Counted from the stretch's first letter, positions 15,460-25,351 are shown. The stretch is 64,000 bases of DNA from CAZRQL01 sp964602415 (GCA_964602415.1 CAZRQL010000003.1:100917-164916); one strand, 5' to 3'. The notes: generated by a model not told the origin, from the sequence alone. Made by a program: numbers and translations.

Positions 15460-18198
15460 TTAGCGTTCAAAAGCGGCACTGATGATGCGCTCCTGCTCTC
15501 TTATGTGGGTTTTTGACGAACCCGTGGCAGGCGAAGCAGCGGGTTTTCTTGCGACAAGTTCCAGGTCTTTGCGCTCGTAATAGGTGCGCAAAATAAATGT
15601 CCAGTAGCCCATATTGACCGGCTCTTCTTGCACCCAGATTAGTTTCTTTCTCTTTTTGTAACGGCTTAGAATAGCTTCTATTTGGTTTTCGGGGAAAGGA
15701 TGAATCTGCTCGATGCGTACAATGGCCACATCATCGCGGTTGTTTTTGTTTTTGTAGTCAAGCAACTCATAGTAAATTTTACCGGTGCAAAGAATCACTT
15801 TTTCAACTTTCGATGCAACTGCTTCTTTGTCATCATACACTTCTTTGAAGCCCTCTTGCGTAAATTCTTCAATAGGCGAGAAATTCAAGCGCAGCAGTGA
15901 TTTGGGGGTCATCACAATAGCGGGTTTGCGGAAAGGCCACTTGACTTGGCGGCGCAAAAAGTGGAAGAAGTTGGCCGCCGTAGTCATATTGGCCACAATC
16001 ATATTGTTTTCGGCACAAAGTTGCAAGAATCGCTCAGGGCGGGCGTTGGAGTGCTCAGGGCCTTGTCCTTCGTAGCCATGCGGCAACAGCAGCACCAGCC
16101 CGTTCATAACTTGCCATTTGGATTCGCAACTTGAAATAAACTGATCTATCATGATTTGCGCCCCGTTGGCAAAATCCCCAAATTGGGCTTCCCAAATGGT
16201 GAGCGCATTGGGATTGGCCAGTGCATAGCCAAATTCATAGCCCATCACGGCGTATTCAGACAGCAAAGAGTTGTAAATATGCAGATGCCCATTCTCACCT
16301 CCATTCAAATAATTGAGTGAATTGTGCTTTTGGTTGTTTTCATAATCCGTCAAAATAGCGTGTCGGTGCGAAAAAGTACCGCGCTCCACGTCTTGCCCCG
16401 TAAAACGCACGCTGTGGCCTTCGCGCATAAGTGTGCCGTAAGCCAGCAACTCGCCCATAGCCCAGTTGATTTGCCTTTTGTTGAAAAACATATCTTCTCT
16501 GTCCGACAATAGCCTTTCGATTTGTTTGATGGCTCTAAATCCCTCCGGTACACGTAGCAGGGCTTTGGCCACAGCCTCAAGTTCTTGGTAGCTCACAGCC
16601 GTATCGGGCGAATGCTCAAAATCTTCAGGTTTGGCACGGCGCAACTGACTCCAGTCCCTGTAAAGAGGCGGCAAGGTAAACTCCAAGGGTTTTTCTTTGA
16701 CCTCCCCCAAACGGCTATCAAGCATGGAGCGAAATTCTGTATCAAGTTTTTGGGCAAAATCTTCATCTAAAGTCCCTTCTGAGCGGAGTTTATTGATATA
16801 CACTTCGCGCGGGTTGGGGTGCTTTTCAATAGCTTTGTACAACAAAGGCTGGGTAAAGCGAGGCTCATCGCTTTCGTTGTGTCCGTGTTTGCGGTAGCAG
16901 ACAATATCTACAAATACATCTTTTCCAAATTTTTGCCTGTACTCAGCGGCCAATTGAATGGCAAAAACCACGGCTTCCGCGTCGTCTCCGTTTACGTGGA
17001 TTTGGGGCGATTCGATGATGCGAGCCAAATCGGTACAATACGTACTCGAACGCCCGTCTAAAAAGTCGGTTGTAAAACCAACTTGGTTGTTGATAACGAT
17101 ATGGACAGTTCCTCCTACGTTGTAGCCGCGCAAACCAGACATCTGAACGCACTCATACACAACGCCTTGCCCTGCAACCGCCGCATCTCCGTGTATCAGC
17201 ACAGATAGACATTTTTTTGCATCTCCTTGGCAATAAGAGTCCACCAAAGCACGGGTGTAGCCCATTACGACCGGATTGACTGCTTCCAAATGAGAAGGAT
17301 TGGGGGACAAATAAAGGGTAACCTCTTTGCCCGAAGCGGTTCTGACTTGGGAGGTGTAGCCCATGTGGTATTTGACATCTCCCGAACCTTGGGTTTCGTC
17401 GGGTTGTCCATAGCCTTGGAACTCAGTGAAAACCTGCTCATAATTTTTGCCCATGATGTTGGTCAAAACATTGAGTCGGCCTCTGTGCGCCATTCCAAAT
17501 ACGAAGTTTTCAACTCCCAAATCGGCACTATACTGAACCAATCTGTCCAGAGCGGCTACCGTTGCCTCGCCCCCTTCAAGCGAAAAACGCTTTTGTCCCA
17601 CAAAGCGGGTATGCAAAAAGTTTTCAAATACCACCGCTTCGCTGATTTTGCGAAGAATTTGTTTTTTTTCTTCGGCAGAATAGCGCAGCGAAGCGTACTC
17701 AACTTCCATTTTGTGTTTGAACCAAGCCTGTACCTCAGGGTCTCTTATGGACATGTATTCAATGCCAATCGGTCCTAAGTATATGGCTTTCAATCGGTCT
17801 AATATCTGGCGGAGTGTGGCTGTCCCTATACCCAACACATTGCCTGCTTCAAAGGCTGTATCCAAGTCTGCCTCTGAAAGGCCAAAAACCTCCAAGCCCA
17901 GCATCGCCTTGCGGTCTAACCGCTTACGCACGGGATTGGTGTTGGCTTCCAAATGACCGCGAGAGCGATACATATCAATCAAAGTCCTGACTTTCAGTTC
18001 TTTATTTATTTTTTCGGTACTTACGGCATCTGCCAAAGTGGCACCTTCTGAGCCATAGCGAGCCAACGAGAAATCAAAACCCTCGAAGAAGGTTCGCCAA
18101 GAAGGCTCTACCGAGTTGGGGTCGTTTTTGTAGTTTTGGTAGAGTTCGTCCACGTAAGCACCTGTTTGGGCATTGGATATGTAGGAGAATTTGTCCAT
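15460..18198 (-). CDS. sucA: 2-oxoglutarate dehydrogenase E1 component
   Basis: From the ATG at 18198 (MDKFSYISNAQTG) the protein has 912 residues, normal for SucA. It carries the N-terminal E2-binding segment, the thiamine-diphosphate domain (FVFGMAHRGRLNVL, HGDAAVAGQGVVYE) and the transketolase-like pyrimidine domain (EAQFGDFANGAQIM), ending in the usual C-terminal domain. It decarboxylates 2-oxoglutarate and passes succinyl groups to SucB in the TCA cycle. sucB is not adjacent in the window. A promoter overlapping the alternative upstream ATG (18216) makes the internal ATG the likely start. It diverges from pfkA. Confidence 0.96.
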   Translation of the reverse strand: MDKFSYISNAQTGAYVDELYQNYKNDPNSVEPSWRTFFEGFDFSLARYGSEGATLADAVSTEKINKELKVRTLIDMYRSRGHLEANTNPVRKRLDRKAMLGLEVFGLSEADLDTAFEAGNVLGIGTATLRQILDRLKAIYLGPIGIEYMSIRDPEVQAWFKHKMEVEYASLRYSAEEKKQILRKISEAVVFENFLHTRFVGQKRFSLEGGEATVAALDRLVQYSADLGVENFVFGMAHRGRLNVLTNIMGKNYEQVFTEFQGYGQPDETQGSGDVKYHMGYTSQVRTASGKEVTLYLSPNPSHLEAVNPVVMGYTRALVDSYCQGDAKKCLSVLIHGDAAVAGQGVVYECVQMSGLRGYNVGGTVHIVINNQVGFTTDFLDGRSSTYCTDLARIIESPQIHVNGDDAEAVVFAIQLAAEYRQKFGKDVFVDIVCYRKHGHNESDEPRFTQPLLYKAIEKHPNPREVYINKLRSEGTLDEDFAQKLDTEFRSMLDSRLGEVKEKPLEFTLPPLYRDWSQLRRAKPEDFEHSPDTAVSYQELEAVAKALLRVPEGFRAIKQIERLLSDREDMFFNKRQINWAMGELLAYGTLMREGHSVRFTGQDVERGTFSHRHAILTDYENNQKHNSLNYLNGGENGHLHIYNSLLSEYAVMGYEFGYALANPNALTIWEAQFGDFANGAQIMIDQFISSCESKWQVMNGLVLLLPHGYEGQGPEHSNARPERFLQLCAENNMIVANMTTAANFFHFLRRQVKWPFRKPAIVMTPKSLLRLNFSPIEEFTQEGFKEVYDDKEAVASKVEKVILCTGKIYYELLDYKNKNNRDDVAIVRIEQIHPFPENQIEAILSRYKKRKKLIWVQEEPVNMGYWTFILRTYYERKDLELVARKPAASPATGSSKTHIREQERIISAAFER

Positions 18199-18213
18199 AC
18201 AAAAGTCTTTTGG

Positions 18214-18245
18214 CAAAAATAACTAAAGTTTACAGACTCATCAAA
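18214..18245 (-). promoter_or_regulatory. sucA promoter with both -33 and -7 boxes
   Basis: On the minus strand TTTG (18245-18242) is followed after 20 bases by TATTTTTG (18221-18214), matching the Bacteroidota TTTG-N(19-21)-TAnnTTTG architecture. Transcription would begin around 18205-18208, downstream of the ATG at 18216, which supports translation from the ATG at 18198. Confidence 0.65.
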
Positions 18246-18345
18246 ATCGGGAAAAATTTACAACTCAATAACCAAGGATGCTTTCGGGGTCTTTATTTTT
18301 TTTATTTGGGGCATAAAAATTTTCAATATTTTGCAAAAAAATACA

Positions 18346-19443
18346 ATGAACAAGGTACTGGTTCTTACGGGGGGGGGAGATTGTCCCGGACTCAACGCTG
18401 TGATTAGGGCTATTGTTAAGCGCGCACAACGAGAAAAAGATTGGCAAGTATTGGGCTGTATTGAAGCCTACAACGGACTGCTTAATGACCCTGTCGAAGT
18501 GGTTGATTTGATGGATGGAAGGGCTTCTGGTATCCATGTCCGGGGCGGTACGATTATCGGCACCACCACCAAAGGCGGCCCCTTCAATTGGCCTGTACTC
18601 CAAAGCGATGGCTCTTGGGTTGGGGTGGATAGGTCGGACGAGATGATACAGAAAATGAACGAGTTGGGTATCAACGCCGTCATCAGCATCGGCGGCGATG
18701 GTTCGCAGCGCATATCCCAACAGCTTTTTGAAAAAGGTGTCAATATCGTAGGTGTTCCTAAGACCATAGACAACGACCTGAGTGCCACTGATTTTACTTT
18801 TGGTTTTCAGACGGCTGTCAGCGTGGCCACTGATGCAGTGGACAAATTGGTTACCACTGCCGCCAGCCACCACCGCGTGATGATTTTGGAGGTTATGGGC
18901 AGAGATGCAGGCTGGATTGCCTTGCACAGCGCAATAGCCGGAGGAGCAGAGGTCTGTCTCATCCCCGAGATACCATACAATATTGAAAATGTATTGGCCA
19001 GAGTCGAATCCAGGTACAACAATGGGCGTGGATTTGTGAATATAGTAATAGCCGAAGGAGCAAAAGCGATTGACGGCAAAGTGGTCGCCAAAAAATCGCA
19101 AGAAATTGGATATGAGAACCTTAGACTGGGAGGAGTGGCCTACAAACTCTCACAAGAACTCAAAGCCGCCGGATGCACGGCTGACATGAGAGAGATGGTG
19201 TTGGGACACCTCCAGCGCGGAGGCTCGCCTATAGCTTTTGATAGGGTACTGGCTTCGCTGTTTGGCATCAAAGCCTTTGAATTGGTTTTAGATAAAAAAT
19301 TCGGGCGCATGGTTTCCATCAAAAACAACGACATTACCGATGTCCCGCTTTTAGATGCCATAAAAGACTACAAATACGTAAACCCTGATTCTTATATTGT
19401 CAAAGCGGCCAAGGGCTTAGGGATTTCTTTTGGGGATGAATAG
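18346..19443 (+). CDS. pfkA: 6-phosphofructokinase, probable ATP-dependent group III type
   Basis: The 365-residue protein starts MNKVLVLTGGGDCPGLN. It contains GGDGS (substrate discriminator Gly, typical of ATP use), PKTIDND with catalytic Asp and a lysine in place of the usual glycine, MGRDAGW and HLQRGG. Lys in PKTIDND combined with Gly in GGDGS is the pattern of group III enzymes, some of which use pyrophosphate, so the phosphoryl donor should be called ATP only tentatively. A run of nine G (18369-18377) lies at codons 8-11. The gene diverges from sucA and converges with the barrel gene. Confidence 0.93.
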   Translation: MNKVLVLTGGGDCPGLNAVIRAIVKRAQREKDWQVLGCIEAYNGLLNDPVEVVDLMDGRASGIHVRGGTIIGTTTKGGPFNWPVLQSDGSWVGVDRSDEMIQKMNELGINAVISIGGDGSQRISQQLFEKGVNIVGVPKTIDNDLSATDFTFGFQTAVSVATDAVDKLVTTAASHHRVMILEVMGRDAGWIALHSAIAGGAEVCLIPEIPYNIENVLARVESRYNNGRGFVNIVIAEGAKAIDGKVVAKKSQEIGYENLRLGGVAYKLSQELKAAGCTADMREMVLGHLQRGGSPIAFDRVLASLFGIKAFELVLDKKFGRMVSIKNNDITDVPLLDAIKDYKYVNPDSYIVKAAKGLGISFGDE

Positions 19444-19459
19444 CGCGTGTCAGCGCTGT

Positions 19460-20197
19460 TTATTTGTTTTTTTTGCGCACCTGCCTTTTGTAATCTTTAT
19501 AGTCTTTGCCATAAGATTGTGCCCAGCCTAACTTGGCTCCGTACAAAATGTAGTTGTCGTTGAATAGGGTAGAGGCTTCCTCAGTTACCCCATCGAGTTT
19601 GTCGCTGAAACTAAATCTGCCTCCAGCCTCCAGCACCAGGTAGATATTTCTACGCAGGTAAAATTTGATACCTATGCCGCCCGGTACAATAGCTGTTATG
19701 GGTAAAGACGGTTTAGAGGCTCTGGTGGCATTTCTTCCACCCGATACAGTAGGCTCAAACCAAGTAAGTCCGGCCCCCAAAAATATAAAAGGCTGAACCC
19801 TGCCGCCTTTGTCTATCCTGTACTGGGGTACAATATCATAAATAATTTGTGAACTCAGTTCCCAATTGCCGGAGACAAAGGAAAAATTTCTGGTTTTGAC
19901 TTTGTCCCCTGAGCGTAGGGTGTATCTTATCAACTCGCTTCTTATACTCAAATAGTGGGTGTGTCGATAGGTCATGCCGCCGCTAAAGTTTACGTTTAGG
20001 GTGTTATTGTTGAGGGCAAAGTCGGTAAATGAACTCAGATCCCCGCTGTAAGCTCCATATCCGTAGCCCACGTGCCAACTGAAACTGCTCACTTGGGGGT
20101 TGTAGTAATGAAACATAGGGGAAATCCTGGAGGGTTGGGCTTTTGAAATCTGTTGTATTGTCAGAAAGACAAATAAAGCTAACGCAATGTTTTTCAT
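19460..20197 (-). CDS. DUF6089/PorG-like outer-membrane beta-barrel protein
   Basis: The 245-residue protein has a signal peptide (MKNIALALFVFLTIQQISKAQ) and barrel strands (HVGYGYGAYSGDL, FIFLGAGLTWFEP, GIGIKFYLRRNIYLVLEAGGRF). The motif VGYGYGAYSGDL and the length fit DUF6089, a group that includes the T9SS accessory protein PorG. It ends in a lysine-rich tail. It is monocistronic by layout and convergent with pfkA, 17 bases away. A role in T9SS is inferred from family only. Confidence 0.75.
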   Translation of the reverse strand: MKNIALALFVFLTIQQISKAQPSRISPMFHYYNPQVSSFSWHVGYGYGAYSGDLSSFTDFALNNNTLNVNFSGGMTYRHTHYLSIRSELIRYTLRSGDKVKTRNFSFVSGNWELSSQIIYDIVPQYRIDKGGRVQPFIFLGAGLTWFEPTVSGGRNATRASKPSLPITAIVPGGIGIKFYLRRNIYLVLEAGGRFSFSDKLDGVTEEASTLFNDNYILYGAKLGWAQSYGKDYKDYKRQVRKKNK

Positions 20198-20496
20198 AAA
20201 TTTTTCAAAATGATTGGTTCATTTAGAGACTAAAAAAACAACTATTCAAGCAATTATTCTAAAAGACAATTTAATGTGCCCGTTGTGCAAAGATGTTAAA
20301 TTTTAAAGCAAGGCGAAAATGATTTTCTTTATTGCCAATTCACAATTTGCTGCCTTCGTATTTATACAAATTTTTAACTCTCACTTAGTTGAATTGTGGG
20401 ATCATTTGAGATGATAAAAATCACCTAATACCCAAACATTCATCATCAAAATTTTTGCCCATTGCAAAGACCTTTGTTGCATCTATTTTGATTGCG
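20198..20496. other. Intergenic region upstream of the cbb3 oxidase operon
   Basis: A 299-base divergent spacer between the PorG-like barrel (minus) and ccoS (plus). No gene, tRNA or clear FNR/CRP-type palindrome was found by eye. On the minus strand CATCTTTG (20288-20295) is a one-mismatch -7 box that could serve the barrel gene. Confidence 0.4.
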
Positions 20497-20694
20497 ATGG
20501 GTATCATTTATCTTCTTTTGACTATCAGTTTGATTATGGCCCTGATTTTTCTGGGTATTTTCATCAAAATGTACCGCAGCGGTCAGTTCGATGACGACTA
20601 CACGCCCTCTGTTCGGATTTTGTTCGACGACAAACCCAAAGAAGGGGCTCGTAAAGTTTTGTTGCAAGAGGAAACTAAACCTAAAAATATATGA
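20497..20694 (+). CDS. ccoS: cbb3-type oxidase assembly protein CcoS
   Basis: From the internal ATG at 20497 the protein is 65 residues: one membrane helix (MGIIYLLLTISLIMALIFLG) then RSGQFDD, the signature of CcoS/FixS. CcoS is needed to insert heme b and copper into the CcoN subunit. An in-frame ATG at 20455 would add 14 residues not usual in the family. The stop overlaps the start of ccoNO. Confidence 0.9.
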   Translation: MGIIYLLLTISLIMALIFLGIFIKMYRSGQFDDDYTPSVRILFDDKPKEGARKVLLQEETKPKNI

Positions 20695-22829
20695 TTGGAG
20701 TAGCTAAAACCGCACCTGTTGAGACCAAGGTAGAGCGGATTGAGTATGACAACAGTTTGGTCTTATACTTCGGTATAGCCTCTGTTGTGTTTGGCTTTAT
20801 CGGGATGTCGGTAGGGATTTTGATTGCCTTTCAGTTGGCCTTTCCTGATTTGAACTTTGACTTGCCTTTTACCACATTTGGCAGGATTCGTCCTTTGCAC
20901 ACCAACGCCGTGATTTTTGCTTTTGTGGGCAACGCTATTTTTATGGGTATCTACCATTCTTTGCAGCGGGTACTCAAAGCACGCCTTTACAGCCGCACAT
21001 TGGGATTGATTCATTTTTGGGGCTGGCAGTTCATTATCTTGGCAGCCGCCATTACCTTGCCGCTGGGCTACACCACTTCGCACGAGTACGCGGAGCTTGA
21101 GTGGCCTATTGATATCGCCATCACGCTGGTTTGGGTCGTTTTTGGTATCAATATGATTGGCACTATTTTAAACCGCCGCGAAAAACACATTTACGTAGCC
21201 GTTTGGTTTTATTTGGCTACATGGATTACCGTGGCTATGTTGCACGTTGTCAATTCGATTGAGTTGCCGGTAGGTTGGTTGAAGAGCTACTATGTATATT
21301 CTGGGGTTCAGGACGCGCTGGTACAGTGGTGGTATGGCCACAATGCGGTAGCTTTCTTTTTGACGACTCCCTTTTTAGGCTTGATGTATTACTACCTGCC
21401 CAAAGCCGCCAATCGCCCTGTTTACTCCTACAAACTTTCGATACTGCACTTTTGGACGCTGATTTTCATATACATTTGGGCGGGGCCGCACCATTTGCTG
21501 TATTCTTCTTTGCCTGATTGGGCGCAGTCGTTGGGTACGGTTTTTTCTGTGATGCTCATTGCTCCTTCTTGGGGCGGTATGATTAACGGTCTTTTGACCT
21601 TGCGAGGAGCTTGGGATAAAGTAAGAGAGGATGCCACTCTGAAATTTTGGGTGGTGGCTCTGACCGCTTACGGTATGGCAACCTTTGAAGGGCCTATGCT
21701 TTCACTCAAAAACGTCAATGCTTTGGCTCACTTTACAGACTGGATAGTAGCCCACGTTCACACAGGGGCTTTAGGCTGGAATGGCTTTATTGTTTTTGCT
21801 ATGCTTTACTGGCTTGTTCCTGCTATGTGGCAAACCAAACTGTATTCTCAAAAACTGGCTCACACCCATTTTTGGTTGGGTACACTCGGTATCGTGCTTT
21901 ATGTGATACCTATGTATTGGTCAGGCTTTACCCAAGGGATGATGTGGAAACAGTTTACTGAAGAAGGCATGCTCAAATACCCCAACTTCTTGGAGACGGT
22001 TACTTGGTTGATTCCTTTGTATATCATGCGCGGGGTAGGTGGTCTTTTGTATTTAGTTGGTTTCTTTGTAATGTGTTACAATTTGGCCATGACCATTTCT
22101 CAGGGCTATTTTATTGCCAATGAACCTGCTGAAGTTACTGTCAGCCATGACCACAAAAGTGGCTACTGGCACAAAGTATTGGAGCGTTACCCTATGGCTA
22201 TGTTGGTGTTGTCTTTTGTAGTGGTGGCTATTGGGGGCTTGGTAGAGATGATACCTACATTCATTATCAGTCAAAATGTTCCCACTATTGCCTCTATCAA
22301 GCCTTATACCGCTCTTGAGTTGGAAGGCCGTGATTTGTACATACGCGAAGGCTGTGTGAATTGCCACTCTCAGATGATACGTCCTTTCCGTTCTGAGACA
22401 GAGCGTTATGGCGAATACTCAAAAGCAGGCGAGTATGTGTACGAGCATCCGTTTTTGTGGGGCAGTAAACGCACAGGGCCTGACTTGATGAGGGTTGGCA
22501 AAAAATACCCCGATTCTTGGCACTACCACCACATGAGAGAGCCGGTTTCTATGTCCCCGGGCTCTATCATGCCACGCTATCCATGGCTGCTCGAAAATCA
22601 AATGGATTTCAGTTCAACTGCTACTAAGATGAGAGCCATGCAGACCTTGGGTGTGCCGTACAGTAACGAAGAAATCAAATCTGCACAACAATCTATTGAA
22701 AAGCAATCTAATGGAATAGTCGAAAACCTCAAAAAAGAAGGTATTGAGACCGCTCCAAATACCGAAATCGTAGCTTTGATAGCTTATCTGCAACGCCTGG
22801 GTACGGACATCAAAAACCATAAACGATAG
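20691..22829 (+). CDS. ccoNO: cbb3-type cytochrome c oxidase, fused subunits I and II (CcoNO)
   Basis: The 712-residue protein joins CcoN and CcoO. The CcoN part (about 20-500) has 12 or more helices and heme/CuB histidines in RPLHTNAV, WYGHNAV, WAGPHHLLY and AHVHTGALGWN. The CcoO part starts about residue 505 with one helix and carries a heme c site CVNCH (555-559) and MSPGSIMPRYPWL with a Met ligand. The complex reduces oxygen to water at low oxygen tension and pumps protons. Such N-O fusions are common in Bacteroidota. The start overlaps ccoS by four bases; ccoQ follows after four. Confidence 0.96.
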   Translation: MIGVAKTAPVETKVERIEYDNSLVLYFGIASVVFGFIGMSVGILIAFQLAFPDLNFDLPFTTFGRIRPLHTNAVIFAFVGNAIFMGIYHSLQRVLKARLYSRTLGLIHFWGWQFIILAAAITLPLGYTTSHEYAELEWPIDIAITLVWVVFGINMIGTILNRREKHIYVAVWFYLATWITVAMLHVVNSIELPVGWLKSYYVYSGVQDALVQWWYGHNAVAFFLTTPFLGLMYYYLPKAANRPVYSYKLSILHFWTLIFIYIWAGPHHLLYSSLPDWAQSLGTVFSVMLIAPSWGGMINGLLTLRGAWDKVREDATLKFWVVALTAYGMATFEGPMLSLKNVNALAHFTDWIVAHVHTGALGWNGFIVFAMLYWLVPAMWQTKLYSQKLAHTHFWLGTLGIVLYVIPMYWSGFTQGMMWKQFTEEGMLKYPNFLETVTWLIPLYIMRGVGGLLYLVGFFVMCYNLAMTISQGYFIANEPAEVTVSHDHKSGYWHKVLERYPMAMLVLSFVVVAIGGLVEMIPTFIISQNVPTIASIKPYTALELEGRDLYIREGCVNCHSQMIRPFRSETERYGEYSKAGEYVYEHPFLWGSKRTGPDLMRVGKKYPDSWHYHHMREPVSMSPGSIMPRYPWLLENQMDFSSTATKMRAMQTLGVPYSNEEIKSAQQSIEKQSNGIVENLKKEGIETAPNTEIVALIAYLQRLGTDIKNHKR

Positions 22830-22833
22830 TATT

Positions 22834-23031
22834 ATGTTCAAGGCTGTGATGGGCGATGCTTTTGATGCAAGCCCGTATATTTTGACTTCCTTTTTGATAT
22901 TTTTTGCATTCTTTATAGGTGTGGTGTTTTGGACGGTTTTTTTATCCAAAAAATATACCGACAAAATGCGAAACCTACCGCTGGAAGATGACGAAAACCC
23001 AACATTCACCACCAAAACACATTTAAAATGA
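22834..23031 (+). CDS. ccoQ: cbb3 oxidase small subunit CcoQ-like
   Basis: The 65-residue protein has one membrane helix (LTSFLIFFAFFIGVVFWTVF) followed by KKYTDKMRNLPLEDDE, the layout of CcoQ/FixQ. CcoQ stabilises the oxidase complex. It lies between ccoNO and ccoP and overlaps ccoP by four bases. The assignment rests on size, topology and position. Confidence 0.8.
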   Translation: MFKAVMGDAFDASPYILTSFLIFFAFFIGVVFWTVFLSKKYTDKMRNLPLEDDENPTFTTKTHLK

Positions 23032-23867
23032 GAACTAAAAAAATTGCTCTGACTGCACTTTTGGGAATGATGTTAACTCTTCCCGCCTTTGCTCAAACTA
23101 CTGCACAGTCTCAGGAGATGTTGCTGATATCCATTATTTGGGGTTTATTAATTTTGCTGATTGTATTGGCTCTGGGTGTGTTTTTTTCTGTTTGGCAACT
23201 TGTAGCCAAACTCAATGAAAAACTTGAGCCTAAAACCCAAACGCAAGGAGAAACATTAACCTTTTGGGAACGGTTTATGGGATTGAAGCCTATTTCGGCA
23301 GAAAAGCAACTCATCATTGAGGGAGAGGATTTTGATGGCATCAAAGAACTCAATAACCCTGTCCCTGCTTGGTTCAATGCACTTTTCTATGGAACCATAT
23401 TTATAGGGGTCATTTATATGATTATTTATCATGTAACTTCGACTTGGCCTCTTTCTGCCGATGAATATGACAAAGAAGTCGCATTAGCCGCTATTGCGCG
23501 CGAAGAGTACCTCAAAAAGTCCGCCAACTCTATTGATGAAACCAATGTCGAACTGGCCATGCAACAAGAAGATATTCAAAAAGGCAAAGAAATTTTTACG
23601 GCCAGTTGCGCAGCCTGTCATGGTAAACTTGGAGAGGGTGGCGTTGGTCCTAACCTGACAGACGAATATTGGCTGCACGGTGGTGATATCAAAAATATTT
23701 TTAAAGTTGTCAAATATGGCGTGCCCGAAAAAGGGATGATACCTTGGCAAGACAAACTGAACCCCAAACAGATTCAGGCGGTTTCTTCTTATATTCTCAC
23801 TTTACAAGGCACCAATCCACCCAATGCCAAAGAGCCTCAAGGTGAAAAAATTATCGCTAAAAATTAA
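23028..23867 (+). CDS. ccoP: cbb3 oxidase subunit III, c-type cytochrome CcoP
   Basis: The 279-residue protein has a cleavable-looking N-terminal segment ending in AFAQ, a helix at about 32-56, a second helix at about 116-137 after the conserved LNNPVPAWF, and one cytochrome c domain with CAACH at 194-198 and the Met ligand in KGMIPW. Proteobacterial CcoP usually has two heme sites; here only one is seen, which fits other Bacteroidota. It feeds electrons to CcoNO. Confidence 0.94.
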   Translation: MRTKKIALTALLGMMLTLPAFAQTTAQSQEMLLISIIWGLLILLIVLALGVFFSVWQLVAKLNEKLEPKTQTQGETLTFWERFMGLKPISAEKQLIIEGEDFDGIKELNNPVPAWFNALFYGTIFIGVIYMIIYHVTSTWPLSADEYDKEVALAAIAREEYLKKSANSIDETNVELAMQQEDIQKGKEIFTASCAACHGKLGEGGVGPNLTDEYWLHGGDIKNIFKVVKYGVPEKGMIPWQDKLNPKQIQAVSSYILTLQGTNPPNAKEPQGEKIIAKN

Positions 23868-23896
23868 ATAGCTCTTTAATACACATCAGCCGGATT

Positions 23897-23931
23897 CTAC
23901 CCTACCCTTGATTCAAATGGGGTAGGGGTAG
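23897..23931 (+). other. Intercistronic hairpin between ccoP and ccoG
   Basis: CTACCCTACCC (23897-23907) pairs with GGGTAGGGGTAG (23920-23931) with one bulged base, leaving a loop of about 12. It could attenuate or protect the transcript, or it may be a dispersed GC-rich repeat. No U-run follows directly; an A-rich stretch (GGCAAAAAAAAA) leads to ccoG. Confidence 0.5.
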
Positions 23932-23953
23932 CTGAAGGCAAAAAAAAATACTT

Positions 23954-25351
23954 ATGGCTACATTTAGAGAAGAATTGGGAGTGTTGGATAAAACAGGCGG
24001 GAGGGTCTGGATGTATCCCAAACCGGTAAATGGATTTTATTACTGGGCAAGGAATGTATTTGCTGTTTTCCTGCTGGTATTTCTTTTTGGGATGCCCTTT
24101 GTCAAAGTAAATGGCGATCCCTTTATTTTGATTAATATTTTCGAGCGGAAGTTTATTTTGTTTGGGGTGGTACTGCATCCCCAAGATTTCTATATCGTAG
24201 CCTTGATGATGGTTACAGGGGTGCTTTCCATAGTGTTATTTACGGTGGTGTTTGGACGTGTTTTTTGTGGCTGGGCTTGTCCTCAAACCATATTTATGGA
24301 AATGATTTTTCGCCGTATAGAGTACTGGATAGAAGGCGACCACAAAGCCCAAAAGCGGCTCAATGCCTCACCATGGACAATAGAAAAAATTATTAAAAAA
24401 TCGCTTAAATGGAGTGTGTTCTTCATAATTAGTTTCATCATAGCCAATACTTTTTTGGCCTACCTCATAGGAATTGACAACCTCAAGGTGCTTATTACCG
24501 ATGGCCCTTTGGCGCATTTGGGTACTTTTAGTCTGCTTTTATTCTTTACAGGAGCTTTTTACACTGTTTTTGCTTATGTGCGCGAGTTGGTTTGTATTGT
24601 GGCCTGTCCTTACGGGAGGCTGCAAAGTGTGATGCTTGACAACAGCTCAATAGTGGTGGCTTATGATTTTGTCAGAGGCGAACCAAGAGGCAAATCCAAA
24701 AAAGGCAATAGTTTTGAGTCTGGCGACTGTGTGGACTGTGGGCACTGTGTGCACGTTTGCCCCACGGGTATAGACATCCGCAACGGAACCCAATTGGAGT
24801 GCATCAATTGCACAGCCTGCATAGATGCTTGCGATGCCGTGATGGAAAAGGTTCACAAACCCAAAGGCTTGATAAGATATGCTTCCATCAATAGCATTAA
24901 AAACAACAAAAAAGGCACAATATTCACCCCCAGAGCCATAGCCTACAGTGCTGTGATAGCCATTCTTCTCACCATCGTAGGGAGTTTATTTTTCGGTAAA
25001 CAAGAGGTTTCGCTGGTGGTCTTGCGTGCTCCCGGGCAGTTGTTCCAAAAAGTAGAGCAGGATAAAATCTCCAATCTCTACAATGCAGATTTAATCAACA
25101 ACACATCCAAAGCCCAAAATTTGATATTGCGAGTCAAAGATAGCCCAAATGCCCAAATCAAATTGGTAGGCACAGAACAGGTTCTCATAGAGCCTCATGC
25201 CACTGCAAAAGCCACTTTCTTTATTGTTATGCCCAAAGAAGAGCTTTCTTCAGGCAGTGAAAAACTTCATATTGAAGTGTTCAATACTGAAAACAAACTT
25301 GTAGGCTCTGCCAAAACGAGTTTTTTAGGACCGATTAAGCAAAAAATTTAA
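23954..25351 (+). CDS. ccoG: cbb3 oxidase accessory ferredoxin-like membrane protein CcoG (FixG/RdxA)
   Basis: The 465-residue protein has five or so membrane helices, the CGWACPQT motif (about residue 110), a 2x[4Fe-4S] cluster region from about 259 (CVDCGHCVHVCP, then CINCTACIDAC) and a C-terminal Ig-like periplasmic domain (about 350-465). CcoG reduces copper during cbb3 maturation. It ends the operon: ccoH and the copper ATPase ccoI, often next to it, are absent. A strong hairpin follows at 25358-25388. Confidence 0.94.
   Translation: MATFREELGVLDKTGGRVWMYPKPVNGFYYWARNVFAVFLLVFLFGMPFVKVNGDPFILINIFERKFILFGVVLHPQDFYIVALMMVTGVLSIVLFTVVFGRVFCGWACPQTIFMEMIFRRIEYWIEGDHKAQKRLNASPWTIEKIIKKSLKWSVFFIISFIIANTFLAYLIGIDNLKVLITDGPLAHLGTFSLLLFFTGAFYTVFAYVRELVCIVACPYGRLQSVMLDNSSIVVAYDFVRGEPRGKSKKGNSFESGDCVDCGHCVHVCPTGIDIRNGTQLECINCTACIDACDAVMEKVHKPKGLIRYASINSIKNNKKGTIFTPRAIAYSAVIAILLTIVGSLFFGKQEVSLVVLRAPGQLFQKVEQDKISNLYNADLINNTSKAQNLILRVKDSPNAQIKLVGTEQVLIEPHATAKATFFIVMPKEELSSGSEKLHIEVFNTENKLVGSAKTSFLGPIKQKI

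Noticed and set aside
18331..18346. An upstream pfkA start at 18331
   Set aside because: The family begins at the Met five codons later, directly before the glycine loop; the first Met adds only non-conserved residues.
19442..19457. AGCGC...GCGCT hairpin between pfkA and the barrel gene
   Set aside because: A 5-bp stem without a T-run; the convergent gap is too short for firm calling.
23897..23931. Hairpin between ccoP and ccoG as a terminator
   Set aside because: No U-run follows and ccoG continues the operon on the same strand; listed only as an intercistronic hairpin.
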